A stretch of DNA of 64,000 nucleotides. It comes from Yamagishiella unicocca. Taxonomy: Eukaryota > Chlorophyta > Chlorophyceae > Chlamydomonadales > Volvocaceae. The stretch spans positions 1-64,000 of the forward strand of contig BDSL01000147.1 of the NCBI GenBank assembly GCA_003116995.1. Direction: 5' to 3'. The notes under the pieces were generated by a model that did not search any database, was not told the origin of the DNA, and saw only the letters and a program-made list of their open reading frames with translations. Shown piece by piece: positions 13,059 through 24,500 of this stretch. The stretch's first letter is position 1. Each line of letters starts with the position of its first letter. The position numbers were made by a program, and so were the translations under genes.

Positions 13059-14309
13059 CTATTGGACAAGTTCATAAATCCCTTCATGCAGGTAAGTACC
13101 CGTGTTGCCATCCTGCACCAGTCGTACCTTCACATCAGCATATGTGACCACAAGCATAGACTGTCCATCTCGACCCAGAAGAAGAAGCTCCTCGTGAACT
13201 CCAGCATCCACCTAGGGTTATTACACCATATAAGGTATACACCATGTTAAGGTGCAATTGACATGACGTTTGCTGGTCACAGGCATTGAAATGTAGAAAG
13301 AGGTCGGGGCAGGATAGTTGAAACACCCTGGAAGAAGGCCATTGCAATCACCACTGCACTCCAAGCCGCTTCGCTCACTGCATCCCATCGCATACGTGCA
13401 TTTCAGGCTACGCTTCTGGACGCCATTATGCAATCATCTCACTTTATTGAGTGCCTCCACCACAAGGCCCCAGTCCAGCAAGGGTGCACCACTGTCAGGA
13501 GTAGCTGCGTGGAAGACGAAGTCCCGGAAAAGTTTGAGCACATACCGGTCGCCTGTTTCTGACCAGGACGAATCCTACGTGCAGCAAAGCGGAAATTGGT
13601 CACTGAAAGTGCGTAAATCGGTGAGGAGGGGCACCCAAGGCGTGTGGCTCCCTGCGCCAGTGCCATAGTTCCACACAGGCAAAGACCCCGCTGAAACCGG
13701 AATACCTAACTGCGAGCCACACGATACAATGACGGTCTACACGATCTCAGTGCCCGGCGCCGCTTCACTTCATCGGCAAAACCCTGATTGCAAACCCAGC
13801 TGCTCACGCCGTCCTGTCCGGCGCCACCCTCGGCTTGTCGCTCAGTGACGAAGTTGATTTTGGCTAGAAGCCGTAACAATCGCCCATTCTCCACCTCCTT
13901 GCTTAGTTCACCAACCTGAAAGAGCATACAGGCCAGGGCAGATGGGCGTGAGTACAATCCAACAAGGTGAGCGTCTACAAGGATCAATTGTCTAATTCAA
14001 GTGCCACAATGGATACATTTCACATGTCGACACAGTCATGTGCGTGCTGCGCAAACAACTAGAACAGCTGGCACCACAACGTACTGTATGATCCAGTGCC
14101 ACACCCGCGCCGTCCAACTCTGTGAAAGCCCGGTCCGCTAGTGCTGCCACAAGTCCGCGCCAGCTTCCGAGCGGCCCTCCATCAGCGGCCGCAAGCAGTG
14201 CCCCCAGCAAGCGAACCAGTTCGGGCGAATAGTGTGCTGATACCAGGTCTAAGGACGGCGCGGGTCCAGCTCCGGCGCAGCACAGGGTCAGTAGTAGGCT
14301 GCCCATGGC
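13059..14309 (-). pseudogene. Truncated PAN3 3' fragment (exons 9-12 only)
   Basis: Left-copy counterpart of the PAN3 3' exons: exon 9 at 14085-14309, exon 10 at 13808-13915, exon 11 at 13443-13574, exon 12 at 13059-13211. The frames are open and match the intact gene. Everything upstream is missing: the sequence leaves intron 8 at 14398 and enters satellite DNA. The fragment keeps the end of the pseudokinase domain, the coiled-coil and the C-terminal knob. It lacks the PAM2-like motifs and most of the pseudokinase, and no native promoter is visible, so it is called a pseudogene fragment. Confidence 0.85.
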
Positions 14310-14398
14310 CTGTACCACAGTGGAAGTGGGTCGATAGGGAGAATATGGGTAGAGAAATGCGCAGGCAACCTGGGACAATGCTGGATAGACAGGGCAAT

Positions 14399-16620
14399 AT
14401 TTTTTCTTGGCCATTGGTCCTTAATTAGGACATATAATATATTTATAATATTATTGGATCGATCTTGGGCCTGATTTGGCACTGCTGTACATCTTTGGGA
14501 TTTATTAATAGGGTTTAGCAGTACAGTACCAGAATGTACGGCAAAGTATGGCAATATTATACTCATTTTGTTCAGGAGAAGAAATCAAGGCAGATGGTGT
14601 CGTCAAAAAATTTTTTGGGGGTGGGATTGGCCCCGAAACCATGGATAAACCATCAGGAAACCTAGAGTATAACCTAGGACCAAAAATATTTTTTCTTGGC
14701 CATTGGTCCTTAATTAGGACATATAATATATTTATAATATTATTGGATCGATCTTGGGCCTGATTTGGCACTGCTGTACGTCTTTGGGATTTATTAATAG
14801 GGTTTAGCAGTACAGTACCAGAATGTACGGCAAAGTATAGCAATATTATACCCATTTTGTTCAGGAGAAGAAATCAAGGCAGATGGTGTCGTCAAAACTT
14901 TTTTGGGGGTGGGATTGGCCCCGAAACCATGGATAAACCATCAGGAAACCTAGAGTATAACCTAGGACCAAAAATATTTTTTCTTGGCCATTGGTCCTTA
15001 ATTAGGACATATAATATATTTATAATATTATTGGATCGATCTTGGGCCTGATTTGGCACTGCTGTACGTCTTTGGGATTTATTAATAGGGTTTAGCAGTA
15101 CAGTACCAGAATGTACGGCAAAGTATAGCAATATTATACCCATTTTGTTCAGGAGAAGAAATCAAGGCAGTTGGTGTCGTCAAAAATTTTTTTGGGGGTG
15201 GGATTGGCCCCGAAACCATGGATAAACCATCAGGAAACCTAAAGTATAACCTAGGACCAAAAATATTTTTTCTTGGCCATTGGTCCTTAATTAGGACATA
15301 TAATATATTTATAATATTATTGGATCGATCTTGGGCCTGATTTGGCACTGCTGTACGTCTTTGGGATTTATTAATAGGGTTTAGCAGTACAGTACCAGAA
15401 TGTACGGCAAAGTATAGCAATATTATACCCATTTTGTTCAGGAGAAGAAATCAAGGCAGTTGGTGTCGTCAAAAATTTTTTGGGGGTGGGATTGGCCCCG
15501 AAACCATGGATAAACCATCAGGAAACCTAAAGTATAACCTAGGACCAAAAATATGTTTTCTTGGCCATTGGTCCTTAATTAGGACATATAATATATTTAT
15601 AATATTATTGGATCGATCTTGGGCCTGATTTGGCACTGCTGTACGTCTTTGGGATTTATTAATAGGGTTTAGCAGTACAGTACCAGAATGTACGGCAAAG
15701 TATGGCAATATTATACTCATTTTGTTCAGGAGAAGAAATCAAGGCAGATGGTGTCGTCAAAAAATTTTTTGGGGGTGGGATTGGCCCCGAAACCATGGAT
15801 AAACCATCAGGAAACCTAAAGTATAACCTAGGACCAAAAATATTTTTTCTTGGCCATTGGTCCTTAATTAGGATATATAATATATTTATAATATTATTGG
15901 ATCGATCTTGGGCCTGATTTGGCACTGCTGTACATCTTTGGGATTTATTAATAGGGTTTAGCAGTACAGTACCAGAATGTACGGCAAAGTATGGCAATAT
16001 TATACTCATTTTGTTCAGGAGAAGAAATCAAGGCAGATGGTGTCGTCAAAAAATTTTTTGGGGGTGGGATTGGCCCCGAAACCATGGATAAACCATCAGG
16101 AAACCTAAAGTATAACCTAGGACCAAAAATATTTTTTCTTGGCCATTGGTCCTTAATTAGGACATATAATATATTTATAATATTATTGGATCGATCTTGG
16201 GCCTGATTTGGCACTGCTGTACATCTTTGGGATTTATTAGTAGGGTTTAGCAGTACAGTACCAGAATGTACGGCAAAGTATGGCAATATTATACTCATTT
16301 TGTTCAGGAGAAGAAATCAAGGCAGATGGTGTCGTCAAAAAATTTTTTGGGGGTGGGATTGGCCCCGAAACCATGGATAAACCATCAGGAAACCTAAAGT
16401 ATAACCTAGGACCAAAAATATTTTTTCTTGGCCATTGGTCCTTAATTAGGACATATAATATATTTATAATATTATTGGATCGATCTTGGGCCTGATTTGG
16501 CACTGCTGTACGTCTTTGGGATTTATTAATAGGGTTTAGCAGTACAGTACCAGAATGTATGGCAAAGTATAGCAATATTATACCCATTTTGTTCAGGAGA
16601 AGAAATCAAGGCAGTTGGTG
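14399..16620. repeat. 289-bp tandem satellite array, right block
   Basis: The same satellite as at the left end: a 5' truncated monomer (to 14514), seven full monomers starting at 14515, 14804, 15092, 15381, 15669, 15958 and 16247, and an 85-bp partial monomer (16536-16620) ending at exactly the same base as the left array. It carries private changes, for example AGGATATATAAT near 15870, TTATTAGTAGGG near 16240 and AATGTATGGC near 16555, so it is not a base-perfect copy of the end of the left array. Confidence 0.98.
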
Positions 16621-16965
16621 CCTTAAGTGTAACCTAGGGTTTTACTCTTAGGGTTAACATCCTGTTTGTCTAACAGCATGTACATGTAATGCCACTGTCC
16701 ATAGGGTGCCTTCAGGCATGCCTGGCTTCCAGCCATATCCAATCCACTACATAACAGGATGCATGGTCTTGACCCAAGTCACAAACCGGGTCCTATTTGT
16801 GTAATTTTGATAATAGCCTCGTCACCTGGGAAGGCAGCCGGTTACCAGGGTAGGCAGGTTATCAGCCAGTTACCAGGGTAGGCCAGTTACAAAATTTAGG
16901 GTTTGTTACACGTAATTTTCATTAATGCTAAACCGGTGTCCTTTGCTGATAGTAGACAATAATCC

Positions 16966-17192
16966 CCGAAATCGTCTCCCCAGAGACCAAAATCTGTCTC
17001 CACATTTCAAGACCTGAAATGGTCTCCCGAGAGACCAAGATCTGCCTCCCCATTTCAGGACCCGAAATGGTCTCCCTAGAGATCAAAATCTGCCTCCCCA
17101 TTTAAAGACCCGAAATGGTCTCCCAAGAGACCAAAATTTGCCTGCCCCAGTTCATGACCTGAAATGGTGTCCCTCCCCAGTCCAAGACCCAA
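16966..17192. repeat. 48-bp minisatellite (right copy)
   Basis: Second copy of the 48-bp minisatellite, at +8454 from the left copy, with the same units and the same internal GGTCTC/GAGACC hairpin pairs. Confidence 0.85.
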
Positions 17193-17389
17193 AATGGTTA
17201 CTGGGAGGGGTCGGTTACTGGGTGGTATGGTATGCCTAACTGGGTCCATTACTGGGGCCGATTACTGGCCCCAGTAACTGGGCAAGGGGGTCGCTTACTG
17301 GTAGGGGTTGCTTATGGGTCGACTGGCCAACCGGGAGTCAGTTAGAGGGGCCAATTACCAGTCCCAGTAACCGGGCAAGGAGGGGGGGC
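17192..17389. repeat. GGTTACTGGG-rich degenerate repeat cluster (right copy)
   Basis: Second copy of the G-rich degenerate repeat at +8454, identical where compared. Confidence 0.6.
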
Positions 17390-18097
17390 AAACTGGGCCA
17401 TAACATGGTCAAGTGCTCCCATAGGGATGGACACACCCATCCAGAGCATCTGTTTACGTTCCCTAGCCGTGTCCCTGGCCCATTCTCGAGCTGGTCCCTG
17501 GCCGGGGTACACCATCGCCCCATTAGCATCGCACCATCATGGGCAGTATGGTGTTGGACCTCTTAGCTTTAGAAAGGACAAAAACTCCAAGTCCTCATCA
17601 GATCTGTGCTTCTTTTTCTGCACCTGATGAAAGCTGGGAGCTGTATCTTCTGGACTTCGTGTGGCTAAATGTTAAGTTGCTTGGTGTCCGGTCCAATGTA
17701 GTGGATGGGAAGCAACTGCCAACACTGGTCGGTCCGCACCAGCAGTAGTCCACAGCATTATTACCGGCACCACCTCTTGGTCTGGAACCCACTGTAACCC
17801 GTCTATCTGTCTTCCAACACTAATTTTCCCCTATGCATCAATCATACTTCCATGAACATGATTTAAACAGACTAGTTGCATGAGTAGTGCAGTGGTGGCA
17901 GACTGGCCATCCTGGCTTCCACCATACTGCCCATACTGGTCACCACCCCATCAGCCGCCCCATTATGCCCCATTACATCTGGGCCATGAACTCTAAAGAT
18001 CCTGTTGTCATCGGCGATAAATTCCAGTTTATTTAGGAGCTGTGCATGTCATCGATGTCCTTCGCTACTCAGGAATACCACTGGTCCACAGCACTAG

Positions 18098-18156
18098 CTA
18101 CCAGCACTACCAGCACTACCAGCACTACCAACACTACCAACACTACCAACACCACC
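18098..18156. repeat. CTACCAGCA 9-bp microsatellite (right copy)
   Basis: Second copy of the 9-bp microsatellite inside the duplicated block. Confidence 0.85.
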
Positions 18157-18391
18157 TTTCCTGCCTTGTACCGGTACACATTATTGTTATTTTCATGAGT
18201 GTTCCTGTCTACTTTCTTGCTCCATGGGGCTGTGACCACACCGGTTCTGTTCCATAAAAATTCCATAACGCAACCCGGCTGCGTTGGTCAAGTAATGGGA
18301 CTATTGTTAAAGGATGTAAATAGTCGAATAACACTAATGACGCTAATGGGGCGGTGTACGGTTATCGTCCGAAAGCTGCAAAAAACGACAC

Positions 18392-19141
18392 AGATCCAGA
18401 CTACATGTGCCTAATATTGAGCTACTTGGCGTCCTGTTCAACGTAGTGGATGGGCAGCGACGGCCACCACTGGTCCACACTGGTCGACAGCGCTACCAGC
18501 AGCACTACCCGCACTACCCATGTAGCCAGTCTGCCTTCTAGTACTTACTTTCCTTATACAAATCATTCTTTACTACCATGGACAGGATTTAAACAGGCTA
18601 GTTGCATGGGTAGTCCAGTGGTGGCCGTCGCCGACCATACCAATACGCCGCCCCATCAGCGTCACACAATTGACAGTAATATGATTTGTACTATACACGG
18701 ATACGGTGAATCCGGTTAACACCGCGACCAGACCGGAACCGGTGTGGTCGTGGCGTGCGTTATGGAGTTCAAAAAAAACTCCATAACGCAACCCGGCCGC
18801 GCTGGTCGGGTAAAACAAGTACTGCGAATACTTTTTTCGACTAATGACATCCTTAGACAAGTTCATAACAGTATTACTTGACCAGCGCAGCCGGGTTGCT
18901 TTATGGAGCTTTTTATGGAACAGCACCGGTGTGGTCGCGGCGTTATGGAGCAGGAGAGTGGAACGAAATGATAACATAAATACAAAAATGATTTGTATAA
19001 GGAAAGTTAGTGTTAGAAACCATACTGCTTACATGGGTAGTGCTGGTAGTGCTGTGGACCAGTGGTGGCAGTCGCTTCCCATCCACTGCATTGGACAGGA
19101 CACCAAGCAGCTCAATATTACGCACATGTAGTCTGGAAGAT
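18392..19141. mobile_element. Fold-back-like inverted repeat (right copy)
   Basis: Duplicate of the inverted-repeat structure at +8454, with the same outer arms and inner palindrome. It moved as part of the segmental duplication, not by its own insertion. Confidence 0.5.
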
Positions 19142-19917
19142 ACATACAATTTCCAGCTGTCGCCAGCAATTTGCTGTTCCAGGACATCGACGACGATTTG
19201 GGGGTTAACAGGACGGAGACGTGTACAGCTCCTAAAGTGGAAGTTATTGAACAGGATCGTTCAAATGCACGCACACGTTCACGAGTCGTCAATGGGGCGG
19301 TGTACGGTCGCAGCTCGCGACTGCCACCACTGCATTACCCACGCAACACGACGCTGCACGACGCAACTAGCATGCTTTGATCATATCCGTTACTCATGTT
19401 CCTGAAGCCCCCAAGCTCGTCCGTTGTACCAGTCTAAATTAGTGTGGCGCGAATCCGCGCGGCTGCATGAGGTGCCTACGGGAAGGTCCCCTATCCTGTA
19501 ACGACACCTATCTCTCTGCACCACCACACCACCCCGCACGACCCTGCGCCAGCGGTGCTCCTGCCGGCCACTGCCCCGACCCCGTCTGGCCCTGGCCCTC
19601 CCGGCCCTGGTCCACCACCTCCCCAAAACGTAGTCTTTCCACAACACCACCAACGCGCCTTGCGGAACCGTGGCACCCGCGACGCAGTCGCCAGTCACTG
19701 GCCTGGGTACCAGCAGGTCCAGTTGGTGCGGCAGGAGCCAATTGTCCCGAATGACAGCGAGCACCGTGAATTTGAGTGTTACATGCCGGTGTAATCCCAT
19801 CGACGGCCAGAAGACCTCAGCACAAACCAGACTAAGAGGCAGAACCATCGGGCACATTGCCTGGCACTGAAGCAAGGAGACAAAAGAGATAGAAACCCAA
19901 CTTCCTTGTGCTGGTCC

Positions 19918-20409
19918 TCACAGGACACCCCTCAAGGAGGCATGGCACCCAGCCGAACAGTGAGGCGGCTGAACAGCACAAGCTTGTCCATCCCAGGGAC
20001 CTGCCAGCCCAGTCTGGTGCAGCAGGAGGGCGGTGACAGCGTCCACTGATGAGGGGGCCGTCTGAATGCTGGCAGGCTGGTGATTCACCGTGTGTGAGGC
20101 CATCCACCAGTCCAGAGGCACATCCAGGAGCAGGCTCTGCAGGGTCACCGCCACCGCACCATGACAGCCCCAATCCACAAAAGCCGGCATGCTAGAAGCC
20201 GATGGCACCAGGGACACAGCGACTGGAGAGCGCCAATGAGCCCGAAGGAAAGCGCTGGGTGGCTTTGACCGGGGCATCCCCAGCGGGAATTTGGCGTCTA
20301 TCGCCCAGCAAAGGGCAGCAAGGGCGGCCTCAGCGGCCAAAACATCACTCAGTGTCCGCAAACCATAGCAGGCGAGCAGAGAGGGATGGTGATACTCACC
20401 GGCCACCAC
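19918..20409 (-). CDS. Uncharacterised ORF in duplicated block (right copy), weak
   Basis: Identical second copy of the 163-codon frame. It lies about 1.1 kb downstream of the PAN3 stop on the same strand. No recognised family. Confidence 0.2.
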   Translation of the reverse strand: MVAGEYHHPSLLACYGLRTLSDVLAAEAALAALCWAIDAKFPLGMPRSKPPSAFLRAHWRSPVAVSLVPSASSMPAFVDWGCHGAVAVTLQSLLLDVPLDWWMASHTVNHQPASIQTAPSSVDAVTALLLHQTGLAGPWDGQACAVQPPHCSAGCHASLRGVL

Positions 20410-21448
20410 GTAGTGACTAGGGCGGGAAGTAGGGGTTGCCCCAGAGGGGAGCCGCCCAGCACAAGTGACCTTGTCGAATAATATTTTCGTTAGTATAGTT
20501 AAAGCAAGGACGAGGCAGTGCCAATATTACATCTGCCTAGGATTGGAAGTGATCCTGATCAACCCGAAGTGATCCTGGCCATGTTTGGGGTGTCCCCTCC
20601 TCTTGCACAGAAATTCGTTCCGACATCCATTGATTGTACAATAGAGGGCACTTATTCTGTTGTTTAAGGGCCAGACCCATGGCTTACTGCACGCCGTGAA
20701 GGTGTGGTTTATTGCAGCTCATACTTTTTGGCAACACTGCTCGATAAGGTTTTACAAACTGCAGGCATGTGGTACCCAGGCCCGTGATCCTGAAAAAGTA
20801 TGTCCTGAGATTACAGACCTGCAAATCATTGCAAATTTGCAATCACGGATCTCCAACTGCAACCATTCACTATCACAACTGACCACCACACCCATGGAGA
20901 TTTGCAAGTACCATGCACCCAAATACCTGTGCGCACATGCATCTAAGGATAAGCTGAGACCTCGCCACCAGCAGCACCCACATTGTTATCACCCCATTTC
21001 GTCATGAAGCGGCGTTTGTGATGAATCTTTCCCATGGCTACGTTTCCAGTCTGGCCAGGTTGCGTTCTGCTGTGAAGCGCAAACTCACAGACGCATCGTG
21101 GAGCTGCGCCCAGGCTGACCCCCACGTCCCACCATGCTTCCAGCTGCTGCTGTTTTCAACTCTGCAAAAGCTCCTTCCAGGCAACGCTGTGGGGATATAT
21201 CCAAGGAACAACGGGTTGGTAAAACAATTTCGATGGGAAAAGTCTGGATATTCCCCGGCGCATCCTGCATGAGCCGGGCGCAACCTGATATCAGCTGTAC
21301 ACATTATCAGTACAACCTGTACAATTGTCGCATGTTGTGATGCAGCGTACCCGGACACGGCAAATCATTGACAGTATATAGTTTGCAGCCTGCATTAGGT
21401 TCCCAATCCCAAGACCCAGCCCTAAACAATGCTTCAGCAACTACCAGG

Positions 21449-21453
21449 TTACA
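21449..21453 (-). terminator. Candidate TGTAA poly(A) signals of PAN3
   Basis: TGTAA, the usual chlorophyte polyadenylation signal, stands about 60 bp after the PAN3 stop, with another at 21465-21469. Their position fits exon 12 ending at the TAG at 21513. Confidence 0.4.
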
Positions 21454-21512
21454 CTCTTTATCAGTTACATATTTGCTGCCATTGTGCAGACCTGGAACAT
21501 CTACAACACACT

Positions 21513-24500
21513 CTATTGGACAAGTTCATAAATCCCTTCATGCAGGTAAGTACCCGTGTTGCCATCCTGCACCAGTCGTACCTTCACATCAGCATATGTG
21601 ACCACAAGCATAGACTGTCCATCTCGACCCAGAAGAAGAAGCTCCTCGTGAACTCCAGCATCCACCTAGGGTTATTACACCATATAAGGTATACACCATG
21701 TTAAGGTGCAATTGACATGACGTTTGCTGGTCACAGGCATTGAAATGTAGAAAGAGGTCGGGGCAGGATAGTTGAAACACCCTGGAAGAAGGCCATTGCA
21801 ATCACCACTGCACTCCAAGCCGCTTCGCTCACTGCATCCCATCGCATACGTGCATTTCAGGCTACGCTTCTGGACGCCATTATGCAATCATCTCACTTTA
21901 TTGAGTGCCTCCACCACAAGGCCCCAGTCCAGCAAGGGTGCACCACTGTCAGGAGTAGCTGCGTGGAAGACGAAGTCCCGGAAAAGTTTGAGCACATACC
22001 GGTCGCCTGTTTCTGACCAGGACGAATCCTACGTGCAGCAAAGCGGAAATTGGTCACTGAAAGTGCGTAAATCGGTGAGGAGGGGCACCCAAGGCGTGTG
22101 GCTCCCTGCGCCAGTGCCATAGTTCCACACAGGCAAAGACCCCGCTGAAACCGGAATACCTAACTGCGAGCCACACGATACAATGACGGTCTACACGATC
22201 TCAGTGCCCGGCGCCGCTTCACTTCATCGGCAAAACCCTGATTGCAAACCCAGCTGCTCACGCCGTCCTGTCCGGCGCCACCCTCGGCTTGTCGCTCAGT
22301 GACGAAGTTGATTTTGGCTAGAAGCCGTAACAATCGCCCATTCTCCACCTCCTTGCTTAGTTCACCAACCTGAAAGAGCATACAGGCCAGGGCAGATGGG
22401 CGTGAGTACAATCCAACAAGGTGAGCGTCTACAAGGATCAATTGTCTAATTCAAGTGCCACAATGGATACATTTCACATGTCGACACAGTCATGTGCGTG
22501 CTGCGCAAACAACTAGAACAGCTGGCACCACAACGTACTGTATGATCCAGTGCCACACCCGCGCCGTCCAACTCTGTGAAAGCCCGGTCCGCTAGTGCTG
22601 CCACAAGTCCGCGCCAGCTTCCGAGCGGCCCTCCATCAGCGGCCGCAAGCAGTGCCCCCAGCAAGCGAACCAGTTCGGGCGAATAGTGTGCTGATACCAG
22701 GTCTAAGGACGGCGCGGGTCCAGCTCCGGCGCAGCACAGGGTCAGTAGTAGGCTGCCCATGGCCTGTACCACAGTGGAAGTGGGTCGATAGGGAGAATAT
22801 GGGTAGAGAAATGCGCAGGCAACCTGGGACAATGCTGGATAGACAGGGCAATGCTGCAGAGTCAGGGCAATTCTGGATAGTCAGGGCAACGCTGGATAGA
22901 GGTAGGCGACATGAGGGTAGGAAAGCCACGACAGGAGCGCAGGTCACACTTGCTAGGTGCAGTAACGGATAGTAACACTTTTGCACAACCATAAAGCAAT
23001 AAAGCCGTGCATACTGAAGGCCATGGAACCGAACCAGCTCATCTGCACTCATGGCGTAGCACCGACGGGATTGAATATCCCCAGAAGTAACCAAAATCTC
23101 ATATCCCGTCACTTTCAGCACCTACTGCCATGCTGTATCTACGCTCAAGACAGCTGCTGGAACTCAAGTAACACCCCACACCCATGGGTTTATCCTGCTT
23201 CTCCTGATACTTGCTTTGGCATTCTGGCATCTAAAGGTAAGCGATATTTTCCTTGACACACGGGTCTCCTCGGTACCGTGCAACCGCAAACAATAAAGCC
23301 GCACCGTGATGTCTTGACGCATCAGCATTTGTATCTCCTCTGGGCCAGGCTGTTCGCTTCCCATGAGTGCATCTACAATGCCCACGCTGCCAACACGAAG
23401 ACGGCCAAAACCGGTTAGCAGCACCTGTGAAAGAGGCAGAGGAAGCTCAAGTATGTCTGAAACATACCAGGGCGGCAACGGTATACCTGACGAGGCTAAC
23501 TTCTACGATTGCAAACCCACCCACTTCCTTCTGCTCAGCTGCAGTGTCAAACCGGACGTCACCTTACCTTGGTCGGATGTAGGCAGGCGGGACGCAGCAG
23601 TAACCCGCAGCCGTGCGCCGCCCGCAGCGCCGATGTGATCTGTACCGCGTAGCCCCATACCACCTCTTCCGGGGGTGGCTGGGGCGCGGATACCAGTCCG
23701 GCGGAAGTCATCTGCAGTTCGTTGGGCCGAAAACAGCACGCCGGGCTTTCGGTCTCAAAAAGGGTTGGAGATGCATTGAAGATTACACTTGAGGCACACC
23801 TGCAAAGCACATTCATCAATTTCTGCACCTGGTGTCGTGCATCAGCAAATTGCTCGGCTAAGGCTTTCAAAGGGTCATAACGACTTCGCGGCATAGGCTT
23901 TGCCAACCGCAGCAGAGGCGATGCGTAAGCCCTATTAGTTTTGTATTGGCTCTATGGCCAAACTGATGTGGGCATACAGCGGAGGAATAACATGCTTCGG
24001 AACCGCACCTGCGGCATCAGGTGTGCCGCTGCCAGTGACACGGCTCCCGGATGGAAGTCGTGTGCGAAGACCAGCGCACTGGCACCGTCGCCACCGCCCT
24101 GCTGACCCGGCTGCTGGGGCTGCGTCAGGCTGTCGGAAGCGAGGAAGGCGGCACGCAGCCCTACTAGGTTAGGATGGTTAGCTAACGGCGCCCAAGACTC
24201 GACCGCCTCGCGGGCTCGAGAGAGAAGCTCAGCCGTGGGGATCACCTGCCAGGGACGTGGCAGACGCCAAGGGGCTGAGGACGTCAAAAGGTGCAATAGT
24301 GGCATCGGGCACGCAGAATCCATTGAAGCCCGACACTATCGCATTGCCGGGCCCCATTACGGCGGTAATCGGGTTATTCCGTTTTAACGGCTACTTTGTG
24401 GTCTCCATCTTCATGCTGCCAGCCTATCCCGCTAACCTGTTTCGGGTCCACACGCCGTAGTGCTGCGGCGCTTCCGTCCATTGAGCTGATACCCTTAACC

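Larger units (their letters stand above)
8167..14398. repeat. Segmental duplication block, left copy
   Basis: This 6,232-bp block recurs at 16621-22852 with a constant offset of 8,454 bp. Every stretch and open frame compared is identical. It starts where the satellite stops and ends inside what is, in the right copy, intron 8 of PAN3; here it runs directly into satellite instead. Contents: degenerate telomere-like words, minisatellites, a fold-back-like inverted repeat, a weak minus-strand ORF and the last four exons of PAN3. The order satellite-block-satellite-block is that of a simple tandem duplication. Confidence 0.95.
16621..22852. repeat. Segmental duplication block, right copy
   Basis: Right copy of the 6,232-bp block. 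This is presumably the ancestral position, because sequence beyond 22852 continues PAN3 intron 8 and then exons 8 to 1 without interruption. The PAN3 3' exons inside this copy therefore belong to the intact gene. The copies appear base-identical while the satellite next to them is not. Confidence 0.95.

Noticed and set aside
14399..16620. Naming the satellite as the known Chlamydomonas Sultan subtelomeric repeat
   Set aside because: The monomer length (289 bp) differs from what I recall for that family, and the sequence could not be compared.
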